The position numbers and the translations under genes are program-made. This document shows positions 20,289 through 31,447 of a stretch of DNA of 64,000 bases, in pieces. Each line of letters opens with the position of its first letter. Position 1 is the stretch's first letter. Source of the DNA: Hetaerina americana (taxonomy: Eukaryota > Arthropoda > Insecta > Odonata > Calopterygidae); contig JAKTNV010000007.1 of assembly GCA_022747635.1 (NCBI GenBank), positions 8,329,997 through 8,393,996 on the forward strand, given 5' to 3'. The notes under the pieces were generated by a model that did no database searches, was not told the DNA's origin, and saw only the letters and a program-made list of their open reading frames with translations.

Positions 20289-20640
20289 GATCCCCTAATG
20301 ACTGGGCATTTGCCCTCAGTTTAAGCGCTGCTTCGGTGTGACAACGTCCACCCCTTCAGCGGTAGTGTTTGTGCAGTTTGCACAGGGAAATAAATGGCGA
20401 TCGAATGTGTAAATGACGAACGTGTACCTTTCCAGTGTTAGTGAAGGAGAAATTGAAAGAAAGACCTCTAGTGGGTTGGCAATTGGCCTTATCTTAAATG
20501 AAGGACTAAAATTAGCTTAATTCTAAGGGCCGAGACATTTTGCCCAAAAACACGTCAACAGGACGGAAAAACATTTATCAATCTAAAAACTAAAATTAAC
20601 ATTAGATTCTGGTCTAATTATTGTCTATATAAGATATTTA
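20289..20640. other. No recognised feature
   Basis: Mixed sequence with no open frame or recognised repeat. Confidence 0.35.
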
Positions 20641-21311
20641 TTTTATTTTTTTTTCTCTTTTGGTCTGTTTTTTTTTTTTTAATATATATATATATATATT
20701 TTTTTTTTTTTCATTGGATATATATATAATTTTCTTTTTGTCCTTTTTTTTTATATAATTTTTTTATAAATTTCTTAACTTTTCTTTTCAAAGTCCTTTT
20801 TTTTTACATACAATGAAAACAAATTGGCAGTTACACAATGCCTTGAACATAAAACCTTAACTCTAGCTGAAATACATTTATAATTTTTGACACATCTATA
20901 GAAAAAGAAAGTCATAGAAAAGAATTCGGTAATGTTACCGAAATAGAATTTCTTTTGGCAGTCTGTAGCTCGGATGGCGTTTTCTATGAAGGGAGTAATC
21001 CCATATGTTCTTTGTAAGCGTGTTTTGTGGAAGGGACCTCTCGAGTCGTTCAGCTTGCGCTCGAATGAAGTCGTGTATTTTAGGTATTTTGTGTGCGTTT
21101 CTGATCTCATGTATTGGGACGAGTTTACTCTGGTTTGTGAGGTAGCGAAGTATTCTATTCTGGAGTGTTTCTAAGCGTATTCTGTCTGTTTTTGTCGCGT
21201 TCCCGAAAATTTCGCAGCCGTACAGCATCCTGGGACGGATATATGAAAGGTACAGTCTTATTTTGGTTTGGTGCGTGAGGCGCGATTTGGAGCACAAGAG
21301 TGGAGACAGAA

Positions 21312-21312
<1 letters not shown>
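20641..21312 (-). mobile_element. Jockey-type LINE 3' end (minus)
   Basis: The minus strand encodes the C-terminus of a Jockey-clade RT (21297-20935), followed by a 3' UTR and an A-rich tail seen on the plus strand as long T runs at 20641-20790. It is the only Jockey-like copy noticed. 5'-truncated at the (TA)n tract starting 21313. Confidence 0.75.
20935..21297 (-). pseudogene. Jockey-like reverse transcriptase C-terminus
   Basis: 120 codons: [40 protein letters not shown] and NRILRYLTNQ, the post-palm region of Jockey/R1-type LINEs (KxxLYxxxIRPxxxYGxxxW ... LQxxQNKxLR). A fragment with no catalytic motif, but without internal stops, so it is a comparatively young truncated insertion. Confidence 0.75.

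Positions 21313-21388
<76 letters not shown>
21313..21388. repeat. (TA)n microsatellite
   Basis: About 75 bases of TA repeat at the boundary between the Jockey-type fragment and a CR1-type 3' end. Confidence 0.93.
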
Positions 21389-21390
<2 letters not shown>

Positions 21391-21485
21391 CTGTGCAAGT
21401 CACCCCAAGGGTGTGTGATAGGGGGTGAATACGCACCAGACTAATTTTTACCCTCTTTCTATAATAACCCGCAGTCCCTTTTTTT
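21389..21485 (-). mobile_element. CR1/L2-type LINE 3' end (minus)
   Basis: GGGTGTGTGATAGGGGGTGA followed by ATACGCACCAGACTAATTTT: the reverse of the family 3' end, truncated after about 95 bases. Confidence 0.75.
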
Positions 21486-22436
21486 AGTCATATGGCACAC
21501 AAACCCCACTTTTTATTTTCATATAACAGTAACATTCGCATTAAAACTAAGTGACCGCAAATGAGAACAACTGCACTCGGAAAATTAAAGCTAAAGTTAG
21601 GAAAGAAGGCCCAAGTCACAGAGCTGTTGGCCTGGAGGTGGTTCAATCCGCGAAAAAAATCCACCCAATCCTGGCAAAAAGGGACCGAGGAGTTGAGTTG
21701 AGACCTGGGGGACGAGAGGGATGAGCTCAATGTCGCACTCAAGAAAAAAAGTATAGAGGCACTCGCTTGAATCAATAGAGTCGGGGAAAAGGAGCAGTTT
21801 CAATCCGCCCCGGTCAATGAGTTCGGCGACGGGGTCTACCGAATGAACTGAGCGACTCACTCACCCTCTCCCGGCGAAGGGGGCGTTTGGACCCCGGGAA
21901 GCGTGCTGCCGCACCGGGCGGACTGAGTTGGACACGGGCGGAGGCGCGAGGTCCTTCAGTCCGTGGGGTGGTGCGCCCCGATAGGAGACGACGGCTGAGG
22001 ACGCGTGCCCGGCGACGCCTTCACTGGCCAGCACGGCGAGTGATTGATGACGGATGGGGTGGGATCGGAGGGGAGGGGGCGTTTGCACGCGGGGGTGTGG
22101 TAGGGGAGGGGAGGGAGATTTGCTTTATCAGCCGCCACCTCCAGAGGTCTCGTCTCGTGTAAGCTCAAAACCTTATTATTGCGGTCAACTCTTGTGTCCA
22201 TAAATTAGGGTGTCCGCTATCCGGGCAAACATACGCGACCGGGAGAATTTCGCGGGCGTTCTGAGAAAATTGATATTTGATTCAGTTCACGTAAGTTCCT
22301 TGCCTGTCATTAATGAAATGTGCTCGGGAGACGCAAGCAATTCATGCATAGGCGTATTCCTTCTTCTTCGCAATCCTTGCCCTACTTGACCTCCCATTGG
22401 GTCACTTACTGCACAAATTGAGGCATTGATTTAGTT
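21486..22436. other. No gene; GC-rich island 21.84-22.15 kb
   Basis: The GC-rich core has overlapping frames on both strands (21887-22162 plus, 22201-21861 minus) without domains. The rest is unassigned. Confidence 0.35.
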
Positions 22437-22770
22437 GTACTCAGTGCCCTACAACCCTCCACTTGGGTGTGTGGCAGGGGGTGATTACACACCAGACCAC
22501 CCATGACCCAAAACACCTTTCTCTTCTAGCGCGATCACACGAACGTTATTTCTTTCTGATCCCTTATCGCTCGTTGGAAAATCTAAAACCTATCTATTCT
22601 GCACTTAAATCCGTCAAATATTATTGATATGATCTCGCCTAACATAGCACGATGGGTGTAATAATACATTTTCAACATCATTGCTAAAGAGAAATACTCC
22701 CAATTTATGCAAGGGATTTAATCTGTAATTTGGCGTAAGAGTCCAACCATTTCATTATATTTATAGGTTT
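22437..22770 (-). mobile_element. CR1/L2-type LINE 3' end (minus)
   Basis: CCCTACAACCCTCCACTTGG, GTGTGTGGCAGGGGGTGATT and the 3' UTR to the LNYRLNPLHKL-like coding end (CAATTTATGCAAGGGATTTA). It aligns with the other minus copies at 27.1 and 46.1 kb. Only the last 330 bases are present. Confidence 0.75.
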
Positions 22771-23370
22771 TATTGTAAGAACATTGTAGTTACAGACCTA
22801 AATTTATAGGAATGATAGACGTGGCACTTTTACATGGGGCCCAAATGTCGACCAGTTTGACCTTGATAATGTATCTTTTAGCAACTCTCTGAAGGATACA
22901 CATACGCGCATCCCAGAATACGAAGTAGGAAGCCTGGTAAGGGGAGGGGAGAGGCAGAGGGGGATGGAAGGAGGGCACACCGATCACTGGGCCTAAAATG
23001 GGAGGCGGAAGGTGGACGGCGCTTGCCTTGTCGGAGAGAGGATGCGGGTTGCCCAGGGGATAGCGAATGAGCGTGGGTGCTCATGTGGGAGGGTGGACTT
23101 TTTAATGCATGACACTTAAAAGGCTGAGATTTAGATTAGATCAGCTGTAGATAGAAAATCCTCAATAGTCACCTATTACGAGTTCACCATTAGAAACTCA
23201 ATGCAGTGCGGTGGTTTGTAGAAGTAAGACAAAATAAACTTCAAAAGAGCTGCAGAAATACTTTTTAAATGAAGGTCTGAAAATATTTTTCATCTAATGG
23301 TCTCTGAAGATTTTAATCATTTGGCGACCGTTTGATAGTCATTAAATTAAGAACACAATTTATTTCTCCG
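22771..23370. other. No recognised feature
   Basis: Unassigned; short frames only. Confidence 0.35.
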
Positions 23371-23545
23371 CTGTTCTTACACTACACTGAAGAACACAAC
23401 GTATCTGATGCATCTGATGATGACGGCTAAGCTTTGAAACTAGTTCTACGTAAATAAAGATAAGTGGAAATATACATTGTTCTTCATTGAATGGCCACAC
23501 TGTATTTTTCGACTGTTCTTCATTCAATGAACATGAACTTGCACA
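23371..23545 (+). mobile_element. Penelope-like element end with hammerhead-like motif
   Basis: At 23414-23440 the sequence reads CTGATGA, then TGACGGCTAAGCTTT, then GAAAC: the conserved hammerhead box CTGANGA and GAAA separated by a weak hairpin. This is followed by CGTAAATAAAGATAAGTGG, a tail type seen in PLE terminal regions. TGTTCTTCATT words recur on both sides. No coding part is present, so the PLE assignment is by analogy. Confidence 0.4.
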
Positions 23546-24324
23546 AAGTTTAATGCGTTTTATTTGAAAATTTTTAACTCTATGCGCATCGTTAAGTAGC
23601 GCTCAAAAAGCTACGAATCGAATTTCCATACGTTTATCTCAGTTAATTGGAAGACTCAGAAATATCCAGGCTCGTTTGAGTAATTGGCCGTAAGGAGTCG
23701 AAAGAGGTCTCTCCCCTTTCACGCCCAGGGTGAGGACCGATCGACTCGGGGCGGAGGCGGGAAGGGATGCGGCGAAGGGTTCCGAGGGTCCTCGCGGGCC
23801 CGTGGGAGACCTACGGCGATCGAGTCCCAAGCCGATTGGCGAGTGCGTCCACTGGTGACGCCTCCGAGACGCGGTTTCAATTCACGCGGACCAACTTCCC
23901 GGGCGCACGGATCGCATGCCAATCGCTGCTGGCAAAACGAAGCATAATGACCCACGGAGATGGTCGTCCATCCAAACCGCATGCAGCTGCGCCATGGTCC
24001 AGGCCACGGCGAGTGAGCGATTTCTCTCGCACCACGTCGGCGGGGATGCATCTCCGGTGAAACGCCTACGGTATAAGACCTAATGGTACCACCAACCATT
24101 TCAGAACGTGCTCACGGAAAGTTGATGAGACTAGCCGGCAGTATTCTTTATGCACTGGATGTTATTATCAGGAAATTGAATTCCAAATGATGCAAAATAA
24201 AAATGAAAGTTTGTGGTAATGGTTAAACTTTTACTCTATCACAGTCTGGCAAGTCCCGACGTGATATGTAAGAATTAAACATATAAAAGTACGTGGTGAC
24301 AATTTTTGGAATTGGGGTAGTTTC
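23546..24324. other. No gene; GC-rich island 23.69-24.06 kb
   Basis: CpG-rich segment with open frames on both strands lacking domains (23684-23947, 23767-24060 plus; 24099-23719 minus). No repeat assigned. Confidence 0.35.
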
Positions 24325-24958
24325 CTCCCTCCTGCATCAGGAATAGCGAAATACGAGAAAGCGTAGACTCGATTAAATACTTAGGCGTTACCCTCACTAA
24401 CGCACGACCTCTCCTGGGTGTAATACGAGGAATATGTGGACAAGCTAAGGAAAATTTAAGATTTATTAGAAGAGTGTTGGGTAAATGTGATGGAAAGGTC
24501 ACAGAGAAATGTTATCTTTCCCTGGTTAGGCCTCATTTAGAATATGCGGCAAGTACATGGGATCCTCACGAAGTTGGATTGATTACCGAATTGAATCGCG
24601 TGCAGCGTATAGGAGCTGGATTTGTGAAACGTTGCTATGATAAACTGAGTAGCGTATCAAACTTATTGGAGGAAATAGGTTGAAAATCACTCTAAATTAC
24701 AAATAAAAGGCTAAATTACAGTTCAAAATGTATTATTACCCCACTTGTACTACCGTAGGAGATATTGAGTGAACACAAATCGTGAGATTAAGTGTAGAAC
24801 AGATTTAAGATGTCATTTTCGCCGCAAAAGATAAGGAATCAGAGTAACGTTGGCCGACCGCGGTAGGAGGGAAAGATGTTTTGGGTCAAGGGTAGTCAGG
24901 TGTGTAATCACCCCCTGCCTCACACCATAGTGGTGGCCTGCATGGTACCATATATAGT
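24325..24958 (+). mobile_element. CR1/L2-type LINE 3' part
   Basis: Coding remnant YLGVTLT (24378), a RRVLGKCDGKVTEKCYLSLV block, RPHLEYAASTWDPHEVGLIT, and RIGAGFVKRCYDKLSS, then the full family 3' UTR ending CCTGCCTCACACCATAGTGG. It has the best-preserved coding block (24474-24683) after the 14.2 kb copy. 5'-truncated; frameshifts near 24420. Confidence 0.85.
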
Positions 24959-25709
24959 ATAGTGTTAAAACCGAAGGTTTGTGTTTTTTATTGTCGTGGG
25001 ATTAAAATTTCCCCAATCATCAGCACCACCTTATCTCAACTTTTGCCCTAGTGTGAATTTGGCGAAACATTCACGACCCTGTCCCCAGTTTCGCTTCACG
25101 TGGAAATCGCCCGTTGAACGTCATTTTGACAAGCGTTGACGACTTCTATCGACGTATTCTTAACATAATAGTCAGACACCACAACCATTCGGGTGGGAGG
25201 AATCTCCGGAACTGCCGATCCCTCGGATTGGGGAAAGGGCGGTCGACCTCGGCTTCGACGCCAGTCAGGGGGGGAGGAGTCATCCCACGAGGTGTCCCCA
25301 TTGAAGACATTGCCAACGAGATAGGTCCAGCAGAGGTCAACGCGAGGCCCTTCCGGGGTGACCGCAAGGCCGTCTCTTTCCATTTGCGGCGAGGCAAACA
25401 TCGCGATCGGAGGGGGAGATGCGAGGGGAATTGCGATTCGAAGGATCCCAAATAAACTCTTATGGGAGGGAGGACGTGCGCGGGCCACCGCGGGGCTGGG
25501 GGGGTGCGAGGAACCCTCCTCCTCCCGCGTCGCCTCGCTTCCGTACACGGTTAAGTTCGGGATCACAAGGGGTGGGCAGCGAGGTACCCGACGTCATTGG
25601 CGGCCCATTAGGGTATCGCTCTTATTAGTGCTATACCTCGCATTCAAATAATCAATATTGTATGTTTTAATAGGTGACAGAGATCAATTTATAACCAATG
25701 CAGTTCAGA
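24959..25709. other. No gene; GC-rich island 25.08-25.62 kb
   Basis: Several long overlapping open frames on both strands (up to 156 codons, 25566-25096 minus), with no domain and typical of high GC. I do not accept them as genes. Confidence 0.35.
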
Positions 25710-25711
25710 TA

Positions 25712-26275
25712 CGAGACCTGTCCAGAAAGTAACCTCCGTTTTGATGTATCGTGATAAGTTTCTGGGGAAGCCTTTATATCGATAAAATGAAGAAAAAATT
25801 AGTTCTGGGCGATTTAAATTTGCAATGTTTGGAAGGCTGCACTGTTTTTGGTTTGTTTACTGTGACGAGTAATATTGAACAATAAAATTTGGAAATCCCG
25901 CCAAAAGTGGTTCAGTGATAAGGTTTTCAATTGGGAGTAACTTCAAAGCTGCTGGCATTCATCGGGAAATTTGTGCTGTGCACGGACCAATTGTGATGAG
26001 TGGCCGTGCTGTGCAGCAGTGGCCTCGTTTTCTTTAAGAGTGGACGGGCATGTGTCCGTCATGAGGGACGATGACCTCGGAAAAGGCACAATGATGACAA
26101 AAGTGGCCACATCGTCTTTGATGAGCAATGGAACTGCTCCAGAAAATCCACGAAAAAGTTCGTGAAAACCGGCGTTTTACAGGCCTGTGCGATATCTGAT
26201 CTCTCACAAAATTTTTCACAGATTTATAGGAGTTTGTTGCATGAAATTCTATCTGATTATCACTCGTATTTTACA
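25712..26275 (+). mobile_element. Mariner, family G, 5' fragment
   Basis: Starts with CGAGACCTGTCCAGAAAGTA preceded by TA: a mariner-type TIR. From about 25930 a corroded N-terminus is visible (GSNFKAAGIHREICAVHGPI; GRAVQQW), then ENRRFTGLCDI and SRSLLHEI-like helix-turn-helix sequence near 26165-26260. Stops and frame changes are frequent. No catalytic region or right TIR is seen, so it is truncated. Confidence 0.6.
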
Positions 26276-26619
26276 CATAAAACAAAATTTAGTATATACA
26301 TAATGTAACCGAATTCGGTGATGCCAGAGACAATCGCGGAGTGGGGGAGATAATTCGCATTAAGTGCACGATCATGTCCCAAGCTCTCGGGAGAAAAATC
26401 GGGAAGATGGCATCGAAATTGTTGAGAAGATCTCGTGAGTGGGAATCTATCCCCCGGGGTGGACAATCGAATCGGAATGGCCCGTGGCGCACGGCGATGC
26501 ACGTGACCTCGGAACCCTGTAGAATGAACCACGACAGCGGGGCACCAATTCAAGGGGTGACAGCTTGGAAAATTAGGAATAAATAGAAGCGGCGGCAGCA
26601 GAGGAACTACATTTAAGTT
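26276..26619. other. No recognised feature
   Basis: Open frames on both strands without domains. Confidence 0.3.
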
Positions 26620-26722
26620 TGACCGCTGTAGGGGTAAAAATATTCGGGTCAAAATTAGTCTGGTTTGTATTCATCCCCTGCCACACACAATGGCGGTGGC
26701 TTGCAGGGTACTAAAAATAGTT
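26620..26722 (+). mobile_element. CR1/L2-type LINE 3' end
   Basis: GGGGTAAAAATATTCGGGTC, then AAAATTAGTCTGGTTTGTAT, and CCCTGCCACACACAATGGCG to GCAGGGTACTAAAAATAG. It forms an inverted pair with the copy starting at 27120; both carry the same diagnostic variant TAAAAATATTCGGG where most copies have TCATATTCGGG. Confidence 0.78.
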
Positions 26723-27119
26723 TAAAATTTTGGAATTTTTTTCTCGTTCAGACCTTGTTATTTTCTTTCATGAAAACTAAGCAGTTTATCCAAGAATGAG
26801 AAATTGTAGTAAAGATGCGACCTGACTGCAGACTGCCCCCGCGTGACTAGAAAGGTTAAGAATGAGTTTGAGTAGCACTTTATTTATAAGTAAAATGAGA
26901 TTTTGCTTTGGAATCTGAAATTTACATAATGTCCTGGGAGAAATCGGGAAAGATAGCATCTATTCACATCATACTCGTATGTAAATTTAAAATTAATGCT
27001 ACATATTTTTCGCCACCATGAAAAAAATGCCGATTCCGGAAGTGTTTTATTTTCCCTTTTGCGATAAAAGTGCGAATAATGAAACTGTTATTGGTCCGAA
27101 TTGATATTTATTATTTGAT
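26723..27119. other. No recognised feature
   Basis: AT-rich spacer between the inverted CR1-type ends. Confidence 0.35.
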
Positions 27120-27756
27120 ATTTTTAGTACCCTACAAGCCACCGCTAGAGTGTGTGGCAGGGGGTGAAAACGCACCAGACTAATTTTGACCCGAATATTT
27201 TTACCCCTACCGCGGTCGGACAGTGTTATTCTGATCATTTATCTCTCCGTGCATGATTCCCAACTTAATTCCTCTTAATAATGTTTATGCACTACTCAGT
27301 TTATCATAGAAACGTTTTACAAATCTAGTTCCTCTACGCTGCACGCGATCCAATCCGGCAATTCAACTTCATGACGATCCCATATACTTGCAGCGTATTC
27401 TAAATGAGGCCAGCGAAAGGTAACATTTCTCTTCGACCTTTTCATCACATTACCCCGTACTCTTCCAATAAATATTTTAATCTTCTCATAAAATTTTTGT
27501 TAGCTTGTCCACATATTCCCCACTCAGTGCTTCACTCAGTAGAGATCGTGAGTGAAGGTAAAGCCTAGGTATTTAATTGAGTATATACTTTCTCGTATTT
27601 CGCTATTCCTGATACATTAGGCGTTCAGGAGGGAATAGCTCTTATTCCAAATATTTATCACGACGAACTTTTTAAAGAGAATTTAAAATTCTATTTTCCA
27701 AGTGCCAAACCAGCATTGTGTAACATTAAGGTCATCTGTTAAAGCTGCTAAAGGAC

Positions 27757-27760
<4 letters not shown>
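27120..27760 (-). mobile_element. CR1/L2-type LINE 3' part (minus)
   Basis: Full 3' UTR (27125-27245) plus reverse-strand coding remnants: conserved blocks equivalent to FVKRFYDKLS, HVVMKLNCRI and KCDEKVEEKCYLSL through LGFTFTHDLY, extending into the pre-terminal region near 27720 (a PNKCWFGTWK-like, degraded block). Multiple stops. It abuts a (TA)n tract at 27761. Confidence 0.8.
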
Positions 27761-27814
<54 letters not shown>

Positions 27815-27831
27815 CTATATATATATAATAT
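27761..27831. repeat. (TA)n microsatellite
   Basis: About 70 bases of TA with a few substitutions. Confidence 0.92.
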
Positions 27832-29754
27832 CACCTTAGTGGACTTGGTGGAACTTCTGGGTGGGCGCACTTTCAATTTTCAACGAAGAGCGGAGAGCGC
27901 TGATTAAGGGCCAGTCTAGCGGTCAGGGGTGGTTTTCACACTACTGCAAAGTGCCTTAGCGTTCTGGAGAGCGAAAGCAGCATTTTACTAGTGGCTGAAT
28001 GACACGGAGCCCTTCTTCAATGCACCAAACCGCTCGCCAGCCCCGCGTAGCCACCGTCGCTTTGACGCCATCCATCCGGAGGGGACCTTTGCCATCTCTT
28101 CCCTCTCCCTCATTTGCTTGACAACACTCCCCATCACTGTCTTCAGCATCCCGGTGCCGCCCCTGGCTCCTTTCCCTCTTCTGAAATACCTCTTCGTTTC
28201 GCCGATCGGAGGACCGATTCATCGCCGAGGAAGGGACGCGCCCACCTCCGCGGGGAAAGACTTGCTGGAGCCGCGATCTCGATTCTCCAGGTCGTTCCTT
28301 TCCGACCGCGAGTGAATCATTCGCCTCCGCCGATCAGAGTGCGTTCGATCTTCTGATCTAGAGAGGAAATGATCGAGAGAGGGAACGATCGAGAGCCGGA
28401 GATATCGTTAAAGATTCTCTTTCGATATCCGTCATGGTGAGAATCGGGCAAATGTTAGCATATCGCGTGCAAAATCCTCGCAAACAAAATTAACTTATGG
28501 AGAATGAGTTACACGTCACGTCTTCTGGGGAAACACTTCAATGTTTACCGTTTTTTTGATGATCAAGGAGGTGAAGGAAATATTTTTGAAGTTACAGGGC
28601 ACAAATAAATAATATTCACTGGACATTTTGCTGATTCAAGTTTCTGATTCACCCTCACTTTGAGTTCACTTTGTGTTATCTTCAATTTTTAATACGTTTT
28701 CATCACAATATGCCATCATTTTAAATTTATCACTTGATGTCTTCTTCATACATGTAATGTAAGTGAAGAACATATGTGGGTTCCTTTTCGCGGCCGTATT
28801 AATATTGATATGAATGGTAATCCAATGCTCCGCTTCTGACCGCCGCACCAAGGTTAGCTTCCATTTTCCGTGGTGCTTCTGAGAGGACACCTTCAAGCTG
28901 GAAACCCTTTGCGATGTGACTTAATAATCGAAACTTTTAATTTTGTGTAAGACGCTTTAGGGTAAAGAACGGTCCACCTTCATTTAGACACCGCTTAGTA
29001 AATTGATCGAATGTTATACCTACCAGCCATGCAAATGTTCATTCCGAGGCGGACCCCTAAGCCCTTCCTACGAGCACTGACCTTGCCGTTTGATGACATT
29101 CAGTGAATGTCGTTCAATTTTCGAATTATTTCTCTCTTAGCGGAATGAATAAATGGAGTACTTCGAATTATTCAACCCGACCGTTCGCTGATGGTGTCGC
29201 TGCGACACGGGCGTGTGTCGGAAGTGACTAACCTTGTCGTTGTCGCTATCCGCGTGCTTGATGGGACGATCGGAGATGAGTCCCCCTTATGCCCTTTTAT
29301 TCGGCACCTGATGGCACCACCGCGACCTTTGACCCGTCGCCGAGTGGGAAGGGGGCTGTGGAGGTAGCCGCCGACAGGACCGGCGCGGCGTTCGCTCTTG
29401 GCGCGGCGAGGACGGCAAACGAAAGACGGGAGGCAGACTGCGGCCTCTGAACGGGGCGGGCGGGCACTTTATATATGTATATACACACATATATATATCA
29501 ACACCAACCCGCGAAGAGCGCTCTGGGTCACCATTCACTGCCACGCCCAACCCTCCCCTCGCCCAATAAACACGTCTACATCAACCCCCATCTACGGCCC
29601 CCTCCCTCTCCTTCAACAGCGCCAGACACCCCCCTCCTCGGGCGCAGCCCCTCTCTCTCTCTCCCTACTCCTCCCCGACGAGGTACACGTCTATGTATAT
29701 ATGCATGCATGTGTGGGTGTGAATATATATAATTATATATATGTATATATATAA
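27832..29754. other. No gene; GC-rich islands 28.0-28.4 and 29.3-29.67 kb
   Basis: GC-rich segments separated by AT-rich DNA. Open frames overlap on both strands without domains. GATCGAGAG words cluster at 28365-28395. No repeat family assigned. Confidence 0.35.
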
Positions 29755-29758
29755 ATAA

Positions 29759-29832
<74 letters not shown>
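29755..29832. repeat. (TA)n microsatellite
   Basis: About 75 bases of TA; it is the 3' tail of the adjacent minus-strand SINE. Confidence 0.92.
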
Positions 29833-29834
<2 letters not shown>

Positions 29835-30068
29835 CCATAAACACAGTAATCAACCCGAAGGTCGGTTTAGTAGGTGATGATAGAGTTCACCCAGTACTAA
29901 GCCCTATACGGCGTGTGAAATCCACACATTAGGGTAGGGGGGCCAGTTCCTTTCCCTGTGCCGGTTATGGTTTCCCAGGAAGACCTGGTACCCGAAAAAT
30001 CACTTTAGCTTGAGTGGAGCTGTAGGTACCCGGAGAGGCTTGCCCGGGAATCGAACCCGGGCCCTAAA
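29833..30068 (-). mobile_element. tRNA-derived SINE (family 1), minus, copy 2
   Basis: In reverse: head with GGGTTCGATTCCCGGGCAAG at 30056-30037 (perfect B box), body with TTTTTCGGGTACCAGGTCTT, and 3' block AAACCGACCTTCGGGTTGAT, then CTGTGTTTATGGTT and (TA)n. It defines the complete 3' end of the family. The A-box half of the head is truncated. Confidence 0.85.
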
Positions 30069-30345
30069 TCTCATAAATTGGAAGGATATCTCTTTAGCAA
30101 TGATTTTTTAAAATGAATCATTACCCCCATCTTATTACGGTAGGAGGGATAATGTCAATAAACTTAAAGAGATCAAGTGTAGAACAGATTTAAGATTCTA
30201 TTTTTCCCACGAACGATAAGGGATGTAGAATAAAATTGTCCGACCGCGGTAGGGGTCATATTCGGGTCCAAATTAGTCTGGTGTGTATTCACTCCCTGCC
30301 ACACACCCTGGCGGTGGCTTCCAGGGTACTAAAATATCTAATATC
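30069..30345 (+). mobile_element. CR1/L2-type LINE 3' end
   Basis: Begins ATAAATTGGAAGGATATC (end of coding), then the 3' UTR AGATCAAGTGTAGAACAGAT, GTCCGACCGCGGTAGGGGTC, and CTGCCACACACCCTGGCGGT to the end. It directly abuts the SINE head, a possible insertion junction. Confidence 0.8.
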
Positions 30346-31236
30346 TAAAAAAACTAAACTAAAAGCAACAGGAATCGCGCACGCGATGCATAATACACTT
30401 TTATAGCTAGGGAAAGCAGCCTTGAATCGGTATCGGAGTACGTACACTTGATTGATGGACACCGTTGGATAGGGATCCCACATAGTCTTCAAGTCTCTGT
30501 CGTCCGTGGGTACTGCGTTCTGCCGAGTGCGCGAGAGAGGGCGACGCGGCGGCTGGGATTTGGTTTATTCGGCCCTCCACGCACCTCCCCCGCCCTCCTC
30601 CCTAGAATGAACCCCCTCCATCTCCTGCCGCCGCTCTGCCTGTTTCTTTTGTTTTGGGAGCGCCCGAGAGTTTGGAGTGCGAACACATCTCCACGCACGC
30701 ACGCACAATTCGCACGTATCTTGGTCTTCCGCATTCCCCCTCCAGATGAGGGGGAGGGGGAGGTTCGCGTCACGGAATGGCGTCACCACACGTCGCCAAG
30801 GGGGGGGCCCACACCCCTGGAGCGCCCGAGCCGGTGCGGGGCCCGGCCCCTAAATTCGCAATCGGCGCACGCATCTCCGGCTTCCCACCCACTCAGATCG
30901 CCCGCGAATCTTAGGAGGGGGGGTGTATGGCAGGGGGTATATCCAAACCCCCGCCGTGTATCCGTTATAATCCCTTTGCGTCGGAGATTGACTTTAAAAA
31001 AGCCTGTGTCATTCCCGTGCCGAATTCACTTAAGACTGCGTCACCCTGATCTACCACGACCTCTTATTGGGGAAAACTGTAACTAATCCCGAATTATTAA
31101 TAAAAATATAGGAATGAAAAAATACCGCTCAACTAGCACAAATGATTTTGTTAAAAATCAAATTTTGCTTTTGCGACCGATTTTTATAGTCTTAAGTTAA
31201 ATCGGGAATTAAAACATCATCGTCATGACGAGGAAC
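30346..31236. other. No gene; GC-rich island 30.49-30.96 kb
   Basis: A 212-codon plus-strand frame (30448-31086) spans the GC-rich island but has antisense open frames, no domain and composition-driven residues. I treat it as an artefact. Confidence 0.35.
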
Positions 31237-31447
31237 AAATTTGCACTTTTCGTCAGGTTTATTGTAACGTACAACGCGTTTCAGTTCATCGAACCGTCTT
31301 CAGGTACAAAAATTACCATCTTCAGCTTCATCTTTGCCCATCGAAGCATCTTCAGGTACAAGATCTTATGTCTTGCCCCTAAAGATGGTTTGAAGAACTG
31401 AAACACATTCTACGTTACAAATAAACCTGTAGTAAAGTGTAAATTTT
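31237..31447. repeat. Inverted pair of PLE-like ends with hammerhead-like cores
   Basis: The arms 31237-31303 and 31379-31447 are inverted copies of one sequence (diverged, similar along their length: GTTTATTGTAACGTA versus the reverse of TACGTTACAAATAAAC). At the inner end of each arm is CTGAAGA (minus, 31303) or CTAAAGA (plus, 31379), a GGTTC/GAAC hairpin, and GAAAC. This order matches the hammerhead ribozyme boxes. No coding sequence is attached. Confidence 0.6.

Noticed and set aside
25096..25566. 156-codon minus-strand frame
   Set aside because: GC-rich island with open frames on both strands; no motif, low-complexity proline/arginine residues.
30448..31086. 212-codon plus-strand open frame
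   Set aside because: It lies in a GC-rich island with antisense frames of similar length, has no recognisable domain, and its composition explains the absence of stops.
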